Of a stretch of DNA of 11,398 nt, positions 6,809-11,398 are shown piece after piece; positions within the stretch are counted from its first letter, which is position 1; each line of letters begins with the position of its first letter. The notes under the pieces are model-generated. The model saw only the letters and a program-made list of their open reading frames with translations, ran no database searches and was not told where the DNA came from. Position numbers and translations under genes: made by a program. The stretch lies in the NCBI GenBank assembly GCA_905235495.1, contig CAJOMK010000062.1, positions 1 through 11,398 of the forward strand, written 5' to 3'. The DNA is from an uncultured Methanobrevibacter sp. (GTDB lineage Archaea; Methanobacteriota; Methanobacteria; Methanobacteriales; Methanobacteriaceae).

Positions 6809-7318
6809 CTAAATAATTCCGGCTTTCTTAAATAAATCTGAGTTCTCTTCAACCCGATAATTTCTTTCATCCTGTAATATCACTGCTTTTTTCATTAAGG
6901 AGTTAGATGATTTACTATATGAATTTCCTGAATATGCATCATTATTTGCATAATATTGCACAGCCAAATACAATTCGTCACTTGCTTGCTTTTTCAATGA
7001 AACTTCTTCCTTGATCAAATCGATGTATTCCTTGTAAACACTTTCATTTAAATTGTTTTCATATGCACCGATTTCTGAAAGCTTTTGCTCAGCATCATCA
7101 AATTTTTGCTTTGCAATTTGGACATTGCTGTTTGCACTATCAAAGTCACGATTATTTATAGAGCTGACTGCAGAGTTATAATCAGTGTCTCCTTCAGTAA
7201 TATCTGTATTTAAATCTTTCATTCTATTGTTTACATTATCAATATGGCCGTTTATACAACCGCTTATGCTAACAACCGCTATCAATATTAAAACAATCAG
7301 TATAATATCTTTTCTCAT
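6809..7318 (-). CDS. Putative lipoprotein, helical, unknown function
   Basis: A 169-residue protein I do not recognise. It begins with a short charged MRKD, then a hydrophobic stretch (5-18) and the lipobox-like SISGC, with Cys21 as the probable lipid-attachment residue, so it should be anchored on the outer face of the membrane. The mature part lacks cysteine, is rich in Asn, Asp, Ser, Lys and Glu, and has a heptad-like pattern (about 60-105) that suggests helical hairpins or a coiled coil. No catalytic motif is visible. It lies 20 bases upstream of the DHH gene on the same strand and probably shares its message. No strong ribosome binding site precedes the ATG, so its start is less certain, though the signal sequence supports it. 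Low similarity to other proteins is expected for this class of archaeal surface lipoprotein. Confidence 0.7.
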   Translation of the reverse strand: MRKDIILIVLILIAVVSISGCINGHIDNVNNRMKDLNTDITEGDTDYNSAVSSINNRDFDSANSNVQIAKQKFDDAEQKLSEIGAYENNLNESVYKEYIDLIKEEVSLKKQASDELYLAVQYYANNDAYSGNSYSKSSNSLMKKAVILQDERNYRVEENSDLFKKAGII

Positions 7319-7381
7319 GTTATCAAAATGTTATTATTTTATGAAATTTAGTTCAGAATTTTTTGTTTAAACTCTAAAATA

Positions 7382-7395
7382 TTTTTATAAATAAG
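7382..7395 (-). promoter_or_regulatory. Probable promoter of lipoprotein-DHH unit
   Basis: On the - strand a TATA-like TTATTTATAAAAAT lies about 65-75 bases upstream of the lipoprotein ATG, which would leave a leader of roughly 45 bases. The surrounding DNA is so AT-rich that the exact box is uncertain. Confidence 0.35.
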
Positions 7396-7428
7396 TTAAT
7401 CTTATAATATTTTATAATTAATTTAAAT

Positions 7429-7459
7429 TTATTATAATATTAACTTATTATAATATTAA
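7429..7459. repeat. Tandem 15-base direct repeat with palindromic core
   Basis: TTATTATAATATTAA occurs at 7429-7443 and again at 7445-7459, a 16-base period. Each copy contains the palindrome TATTATAATA. The pair lies upstream of the lipoprotein TATA box, where a regulator might bind, but the sequence is only A and T, so chance or slippage is possible. Confidence 0.35.
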
Positions 7460-7570
7460 TAATATCTTTTTCATATTTAATAAAATTTAGTAATTTAGAG
7501 AAATAAGATAATGCTTATGTAAAGTAAGTTAAAAAATAGTTTGATAAGGGTTTTAAAAATCAGATTTAAA

Positions 7571-7618
7571 AAAAATAAATAAAAAATAGAAAAGTATTAT
7601 TTAAAATAAATAATACTT
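7571..7618 (-). terminator. Hairpin terminator of dfx
   Basis: Perfect 12-base arms (7592-7603 and 7607-7618) enclose a three-base loop, and on the - strand a T-rich stretch follows (complement of 7571-7590). The first arm begins inside the dfx stop codon. This hairpin-plus-T arrangement is the clearest intrinsic terminator in the window and should isolate dfx from the lipoprotein gene. Confidence 0.7.
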
Positions 7619-7997
7619 ATGAATGCCATAAACCGTGGATGTTACAATATTCAATAGCTTTTACGTCTTCTACTTCAGCATTTACATCGAATACTGCTTT
7701 AGGTTTATCACCCGGTTTTAAGTTAGCACGGTAAATTTGATCCCCTACAATTAATTCAACAAAATTAATGTAGTGTTCTTCTAACATTGGGTGTGCTTCT
7801 TCGCCCATGGTTACGACAATTTTGCCATCTTCTTTAGTGATTACAGGGATGTGTTTTACTCCACCTTCTGGTAATTGTCTAGGTTCTAAAAGTTCCATTG
7901 CTTCTCCACAGCAAACTAATTCTCCAGCACCTTCTACAATAGCTTCTACCATGTTTCCACAATGGTTACATCTGTAAATTTCATTAATTTTTACCAT
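7617..7997 (-). CDS. dfx: Desulfoferrodoxin (two-iron superoxide reductase)
   Basis: A 126-residue superoxide reductase that reduces superoxide to hydrogen peroxide without making oxygen, usually with electrons from rubredoxin, in the cytoplasm of anaerobes. The N-terminal desulforedoxin-like domain has the rubredoxin-type iron site: Cys10, Cys13, Cys29 and Cys30. The catalytic domain keeps the centre II ligands His49, His69, His75, Cys118 and His121 (YCNIHGLWHS), and Lys48. The usual Glu47 before Lys-His is Val here (GGVKHIP); Glu44 is the nearest acid. The length is typical of the two-iron class. The start is fixed by a strong GGAGG (complement of 8005-8009), seven bases before the ATG. It is a single-gene unit with its own TATA box and a hairpin terminator. 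A palindrome related to the metY/nifS operator lies upstream of the TATA box. Confidence 0.95.
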   Translation of the reverse strand: MVKINEIYRCNHCGNMVEAIVEGAGELVCCGEAMELLEPRQLPEGGVKHIPVITKEDGKIVVTMGEEAHPMLEEHYINFVELIVGDQIYRANLKPGDKPKAVFDVNAEVEDVKAIEYCNIHGLWHS

Positions 7998-8040
7998 ATT
8001 ATTGCCTCCAAATAATATTTAATTTTAGTTTGTTGTTTTC

Positions 8041-8077
8041 AATATATAAAGTTTTATATTATTAAAACAGTTGTTTA
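8041..8077 (-). promoter_or_regulatory. dfx promoter with upstream palindrome
   Basis: On the - strand ACTTTATATATT (complement of 8041-8052) is the same TATA core as in metY and nifS, placed about 45 bases before the ATG. Upstream of it, 8064-8077 reads AAAACAGTTGTTTA on the + strand, with the core AACAGTTGTT (8066-8075) identical to the second metY site. The outer bases differ from TATAAC/GTTATA, so it may be a weaker site for the same regulator or an unrelated palindrome. A position upstream of TATA suits an activator more than a repressor. Confidence 0.45.
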
Positions 8078-8342
8078 TTAATCACTCTAAGCTTTAATTT
8101 TTTTTGAAATTTTTAAAATATTATATAAACTTTTTATATTTGTAAAAATATAAATATAAAGTAAGAATTTAAAATTTCATTTAAAGTTTTTTTAAATTTG
8201 GGGGAAAATAATTTGAAATCCTATTTTAATTTCGTATAATCTTTTTTAACTTTATTTGGAATTTTATTAATTAATAATTGAAAAATTGTAAAATCAAGAA
8301 GTTAGGCATTAAATAATCATGTGATTTGATTAATAATAATTT
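8078..8342. other. Divergent intergenic region between dfx and connectase
   Basis: A rightward TATA-like AAACTTTTTATATTT (8127-8141) is the best promoter candidate for the connectase gene and would leave a leader of about 265 bases. A GGGGG at 8198-8202 is unusual in this spacer. No open frame of useful size and no convincing RNA fold was found by eye. A short imperfect palindrome AATCATGTGATT lies at 8315-8326. Confidence 0.35.
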
Positions 8343-8396
8343 AGACTAATTAAGATTATTAAGAATAGTTAAAAGATTAATTAAGACTAATTAAGA
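8343..8396 (+). repeat. Degenerate ~10-base tandem repeat before the connectase gene
   Basis: The consensus AGANTAATTA recurs at 8343, 8353, 8362, 8374 and 8384, with units of 9-12 bases. The first and fifth units are identical (AGACTAATTA), and a 13-base identity AGACTAATTAAGA links 8343-8355 with 8384-8396. The spacing is close to one DNA helical turn. The array ends about 30 bases before the start codon. It could be a phased protein-binding or bent-DNA element, or simple slippage. Confidence 0.45.
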
Positions 8397-8425
8397 ATGA
8401 ATATGTCTATAAGCGATGTGAGAGT

Positions 8426-9349
8426 ATGAGTTTAATAATTGCTTATGTTGGAAAGAAAGGATGTGTGATGGCAGGGGACAAAAGAAGAATTGCCTATTTT
8501 GGTTCTAAAGAGGAACGTGAACTTTTAGAACAAGAAATTTACACAGGTGAAATTGCTAATGATGAAGAATTATATGCTAGAGCTGAAGAACTTGAAATAA
8601 GTCTAAAGATTACAGACGATGCAACTAAAGTCAAAAGTGTTGAAAATGTGGCTGTAGGGGAAGTTAGTTCAAGAGGAACAATGGAAACCAAAAGAAAAAG
8701 AATTTACGGTACAACAAACGGTTTCCAAATTGTTGAACTTACAGGTTCAGAAATTGTAAACAAAAAAGGTGGAGATTCTTCCATAATTGTATTTGGTAAT
8801 AAGATTACAAAATCTATGGCTAATGATATGCTTAAAGCAAAATGGAAACCAAGTTTCAGCTTAAAGTATATGGGTGATATCTTTGGACAAATCTTAGAAG
8901 AAATCTCTAAAAAGACACCTTCTGTAGGCACTAAATATGATGTTGTCATTCAACAAAATAATTTACCTAAAGACCAAGTTCAAGATTATTTGGATGAGGT
9001 TATTGAAAGGGATATAAATCTTTTAGCTAAATTCAGAACTAAACTTAAAGATGATTTATTAAAACAAAATGAAACAATCAAATTAACTTCCACCATTATT
9101 GATGAAGGTCCTGTTGGTATTGTTGATTCTATTGATGAAAAGATGATTCAAGTGAAATTAAATCCTGATGTAAGGGCATTTGACATAAATTGGAAACTTC
9201 TTGCAAAACCTAGTGAAAATGTTATCATGTTCCTTGAAGGGGAAGATGATGCATTATTGAAAGACCAAGTTGTTATAGAAAATGAAGTTTTATGCATTAA
9301 ACGTAATAAAGCTAATTTGAAATGTGATATCATATTATGTTATCTTTGA
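8426..9349 (+). CDS. Connectase (DUF2121), proteasome-beta-like Ntn protein ligase
   Basis: A 307-residue DUF2121 protein. From memory, this family includes connectase of Methanosarcina mazei, a proteasome beta homologue that joins proteins through an amide exchange at a KDPGA motif, found in the MtrA subunit of the methyltransferase of methanogenesis. The N-terminus aligns without gaps to the proteasome beta start: after Met removal Ser2 becomes the nucleophile, and Asp18 (AGDKRR) takes the place of Asp17. After an insertion rich in Glu (about 27-60), TKVKSVENVAVGEV offers Lys68 as the Lys33 equivalent, and SVGTKYDVVI (166-175) gives Ser166 and Asp172 near the other conserved positions. Residues from about 205 on form a separate beta-rich C-terminal domain. 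The ribosome binding site (GTGAG) is weak, but the start is fixed by the need for an N-terminal Ser. The next gene follows after 48 bases, probably in one operon. The family assignment is strong; activity is inferred. Confidence 0.82.
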   Translation: MSLIIAYVGKKGCVMAGDKRRIAYFGSKEERELLEQEIYTGEIANDEELYARAEELEISLKITDDATKVKSVENVAVGEVSSRGTMETKRKRIYGTTNGFQIVELTGSEIVNKKGGDSSIIVFGNKITKSMANDMLKAKWKPSFSLKYMGDIFGQILEEISKKTPSVGTKYDVVIQQNNLPKDQVQDYLDEVIERDINLLAKFRTKLKDDLLKQNETIKLTSTIIDEGPVGIVDSIDEKMIQVKLNPDVRAFDINWKLLAKPSENVIMFLEGEDDALLKDQVVIENEVLCIKRNKANLKCDIILCYL

Positions 9350-9385
9350 TAAATAGTATTTATTATTGTATTATTGAGTTTTTAA

Positions 9386-9392
9386 AAGGTGA
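9386..9392 (+). promoter_or_regulatory. Ribosome binding site that fixes the metallo-beta-lactamase-fold gene start
   Basis: AGGTGAC lies five bases before ATG 9398. The in-frame GTG at 9389 is part of this site and so is an unlikely start; beginning at 9398 gives the family-like MKLTFLGSGGGR N-terminus. Confidence 0.65.
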
Positions 9393-9397
9393 CAATA

Positions 9398-10204
9398 ATG
9401 AAATTAACATTTTTAGGCTCTGGTGGAGGTAGGTTTGCCACCATTAGTCAAAAAAGAATGACTGGGGGCTTTAGAATTGATGATTTTGGTGGAAAAAATT
9501 ATCAAATTGATCCAGGTCCAGGTGCTCTGGTAAGGTCATATCAGTTTGGAGTAAATCCAACTAAAATCAATGGAATTTTCATATCCCATTCTCATACAGA
9601 CCATTATAACGATGCTGAAATATTAATTGAAGCGATGACAAGAGGAATGACTAGAAATAATGGTATAATTATGGGTGGTAAGACTATTTTTGAAAAGTAC
9701 CAACGTTGGGGTCCCGCATTATCAAATTATCATCAAAGCAATTCTAAAAATTTGGTCTTAACTCCAGGTAAGATAGCACGTTTCCCCGGATTTACAATTA
9801 AGGGAACCGGTACAAGACATGGTGATCCTACAGGGGTAGGTTTCCAAATGGAAAACAATGGATTTAAGATTTCATATACTGCTGACACAGAGTATTTTGA
9901 TGAATTGCCAAAACATCATAAGAATGCTGATATTTTAATAGGAAGTGTTTTAAGGCCAGGTGAAAGATCCATTAGAGGACACATGTGTACCAGCAACTTT
10001 ATTGATATTGTTGAAGAGGTCAAACCAAGTTTAGCAATCATGACTCACTTCGGTTTCAAGATGATTGCAGCAAATCCAGTTGAAGAGGCAATAAGAGTCT
10101 CTAAAAAGACAGGAATTAGAACATTAGCTGCTTTTGATGGTATGAGAGTGGATATCAATGAAAAATATCCTGAAAGATCTAAAATGATTCGTCTTAAAGG
10201 ATAG
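9398..10204 (+). CDS. Metallo-beta-lactamase-fold hydrolase, function unknown
   Basis: A 268-residue cytoplasmic protein of the metallo-beta-lactamase superfamily. It opens with MKLTFLGSGGGR, a typical first strand and loop. The metal-binding motif HSHTDH is complete (His64, His66, Asp68, His69). Further likely ligands are His141 (TRHGDPTG), Asp163 (YTADTEYF) and His217 (MTHFGFKM); His195 (GHMCTSN) is another conserved-looking histidine. This ligand set suits a two-metal (zinc or iron) hydrolase acting on a phosphoester or similar bond. I do not see the domains of beta-CASP RNases or a flavodiiron protein. It follows the connectase gene by 48 bases with no promoter or terminator between, so the two are probably co-transcribed. 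A functional tie to connectase or to coenzyme metabolism is only a guess. Confidence 0.85.
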   Translation: MKLTFLGSGGGRFATISQKRMTGGFRIDDFGGKNYQIDPGPGALVRSYQFGVNPTKINGIFISHSHTDHYNDAEILIEAMTRGMTRNNGIIMGGKTIFEKYQRWGPALSNYHQSNSKNLVLTPGKIARFPGFTIKGTGTRHGDPTGVGFQMENNGFKISYTADTEYFDELPKHHKNADILIGSVLRPGERSIRGHMCTSNFIDIVEEVKPSLAIMTHFGFKMIAANPVEEAIRVSKKTGIRTLAAFDGMRVDINEKYPERSKMIRLKG

Positions 10205-10331
10205 ATTTGCAAATCGCTTAAAACAGGAAAAAGTCTATTCTCTTAACTTTAAATCAAAATCAAATAAAAATAGGAATAATAAGAAAATAATTATGAGAAA
10301 TCTAATTGATTTTTCTTTTATTTTTTAAATT

Positions 10332-10440
10332 TTTTTTTATCTTTTTTTAAAATTAGTTTTATATAGATTATTCAATCTATTTTTTTAATTTTTTATCTTT
10401 TTAAAACTAGTATTGTATAAAAAATTTATTCTATTTTTTT
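10332..10440. repeat. Imperfect tandem duplication in the connectase-operon/aroC spacer
   Basis: Two stretches of about 50-55 bases (10332-10387 and 10389-10440) share the order T run, TATCTTTTT, AAAA, then a TAG-containing stretch and a final CTATTTTTTTA. They look like an old tandem duplication of a terminator-like segment; only the first copy keeps the hairpin. Low complexity limits confidence. Confidence 0.35.
10363..10386 (+). terminator. Hairpin plus oligo-T terminator of the connectase operon
   Basis: The arms ATAGATT (10363-10369) and AATCTAT (10374-10380) enclose a four-base loop and are followed at once by six T. Other T runs upstream (10331-10348) may add to termination. It lies about 160 bases after the stop. 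Confidence 0.5.
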
Positions 10441-10447
10441 AAAATTT

Positions 10448-10492
10448 CAAATAAAAAAAGTAAACTCATGAAAAAATATAAATTTTCATGAG
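10448..10492 (-). terminator. Hairpin terminator of aroC
   Basis: The 10-base arms CTCATGAAAA (10465-10474) and TTTTCATGAG (10483-10492) are perfectly complementary around an eight-base loop. On the - strand they are followed by a T-rich stretch (complement of 10448-10464). The hairpin starts 15 bases after the aroC stop. Confidence 0.65.
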
Positions 10493-10506
10493 AGATTAAA
10501 ATCTGT

Positions 10507-11398
10507 TTAAATGTCTTTATTTAAGTCAGTAGGATGTATAAATCCACTGCGAATCATATGGTCTGCCAAAACAATTGCAGTAACTGATTCGGCAACTGCA
10601 GTTACTCTTGGACAAATACATGGATCATGTCTGCCAGAAATTTCAAGAGTTGTATTCTCTTTTTTATCCAAATCGATTGTATTTTGAATTTTAGATATTG
10701 AAGGTGTAGGTTTAACTGCTATTCTAGAGATTATAGGCATGCCATTGCTCATTCCTCCAAGAATTCCTCCCGAATTATTGGTTTTTGTTTTAACATCACC
10801 TTCTTCATCATAATAGAATTCATCGTTAATCTCTGAAGCAGTTGATTTTGAACAATCAAATCCTAATCCTATTTCTACTCCTTTAACTGCATTGATGCTC
10901 ATAAGAATTTGTGCCAAATCACCATCAAGCTTTCCAAAGACAGGTTCACCAAGTCCTGCAGGAATTCCAGTTGCAACAGTTTCAACTATTCCTCCGATTG
11001 AATCTCCAACTTGTTTTTTAGAAAGGATCAATTCTTCCATGGTCTTTGCAACTTCAAGATTCCCACATCTTACATTGTTTTTTGCAATGGTTTCTTCCAA
11101 GTTTTCGTAATCTATATTTTCTGCCTTAACCTCTCCAATTTGAACTACATGGGAGATGATTTTAATTCCTTTTGCATCTAATAGTTTCTTTGCAATAGCT
11201 CCTCCAATTACATGGCTGATTGTGGTTCTTCCGCTTCCACGGCCTCCTCCGTTGTAGTCGTATATGTCGTATTTCTCTAACCAGCAGTAGTCGCCATGCC
11301 CTGGTCTTGGAGTGCTTTTTATATTTGAATAATCCTTTGATTTTTGATTAGTGTTATATACGATTCCAGCAATTGGTGTACCATCTGTCTTTCCTTCA
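10507..11398 (-). CDS. aroC: Chorismate synthase, C-terminal 296 residues (5' end outside window)
   Basis: Chorismate synthase converts 5-enolpyruvylshikimate 3-phosphate to chorismate, the last shared step to the aromatic amino acids, using reduced FMN in the cytoplasm. The open frame continues to the window edge. Counting from the first visible codon, landmarks are TPRPGHGDY with the active-site-type His (29-37), GGGRGSGRTT (50-59), the flavin-site NNSGGILGGMSNG (207-219), RIAVKPTPSI (225-234) and SGRHDPCICPR (254-264). Typical enzymes have about 360 residues, so some 65 N-terminal residues, including the GESHG region, lie outside. A TTG at 11100 is internal and is not a start: conserved sequence continues upstream of it in the same frame. 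The gene converges on the connectase operon and ends in its own hairpin terminator. Confidence 0.95.
   Translation of the reverse strand, partial: EGKTDGTPIAGIVYNTNQKSKDYSNIKSTPRPGHGDYCWLEKYDIYDYNGGGRGSGRTTISHVIGGAIAKKLLDAKGIKIISHVVQIGEVKAENIDYENLEETIAKNNVRCGNLEVAKTMEELILSKKQVGDSIGGIVETVATGIPAGLGEPVFGKLDGDLAQILMSINAVKGVEIGLGFDCSKSTASEINDEFYYDEEGDVKTKTNNSGGILGGMSNGMPIISRIAVKPTPSISKIQNTIDLDKKENTTLEISGRHDPCICPRVTAVAESVTAIVLADHMIRSGFIHPTDLNKDI

Noticed and set aside
8209..8235. Leader peptide (TTG start, 8 residues) after GGGGG in the connectase upstream region
   Set aside because: It is too short to judge, has a rare start codon and no attenuator-like structure follows.
9389..9391. GTG start for the metallo-beta-lactamase-fold gene
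   Set aside because: It is part of the ribosome binding site itself; ATG 9398 is correctly spaced.
10507..11100. Short 197-residue protein starting at TTG 11100
   Set aside because: The same frame continues upstream with the conserved TPRPGHGDY and GGGRGSGRTT motifs of AroC, so the TTG is an internal Leu codon.
10892..11110. 72-codon + strand open frame
   Set aside because: It is antisense to conserved chorismate synthase sequence, has no ribosome binding site and no recognisable product.

Overview
The window looks like the chromosome of a very AT-rich methanogenic archaeon of the Methanobacteriales, most likely Methanobrevibacter or a close relative. The evidence is archaeal-style promoters (several with an ACTTTATATA core), AGGTGAT/GGAGG ribosome binding sites, oligo-T terminators, T-rich spacers, a 5S rRNA of archaeal type, and a DUF2121/connectase gene, a family I know only from methanogens. 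The species is inferred, not proven.

Layout. 1-93 is the 3' part of a 5S rRNA gene, probably the end of an rRNA operon. Then come three rightward sulfur genes, each with its own promoter-like sequence: metY (O-acetylhomoserine sulfhydrylase family), nifS (cysteine desulfurase) and nifU (IscU-type Fe-S scaffold). An AT-rich spacer of about 610 bases follows, where nifU meets a leftward block. Read in transcription order, that block is dfx (two-iron desulfoferrodoxin/superoxide reductase, closed by a strong hairpin terminator), then a small lipoprotein and a 777-residue DHH phosphoesterase with zinc-finger, S1 and OB domains, 20 bases apart and probably one transcript. Divergent from dfx is a rightward pair: a connectase (a proteasome-beta-like Ntn protein ligase) and a metallo-beta-lactamase-fold protein. 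They converge on a leftward aroC (chorismate synthase) whose 5' end lies outside the window.

How the genes fit together. NifS would take sulfur from cysteine, NifU would assemble Fe-S clusters with it, and MetY would place sulfide on an activated homoserine. Dfx removes superoxide that would damage Fe-S and other metal centres. A common regulatory theme is visible in the DNA: TATAAC-N4-GTTATA-type palindromes occur just downstream of the TATA boxes of metY (two copies) and nifS (one good and one compressed copy), and a related palindrome with the same AACAGTTGTT core as the second metY site lies upstream of the dfx TATA box. nifU has a different palindrome, TTGCAATTAAATTGCAA, abutting its TATA box.

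Most notable points: (1) the probable shared sulfur/redox operator; (2) the connectase, whose Ser2, Asp18, Lys68 and Ser166 fall where the proteasome beta active-site residues should be, paired with an uncharacterised metallo-beta-lactamase-fold protein; (3) a Dfx with Val in place of the usual Glu47; (4) the unusual domain build of the DHH protein; (5) a roughly 10-base-periodic repeat array just before the connectase gene. Three starts need care: nifU is best started at 3467, the metallo-beta-lactamase-fold gene at 9398, and aroC is not a short gene beginning near 11100 but runs off the window end.
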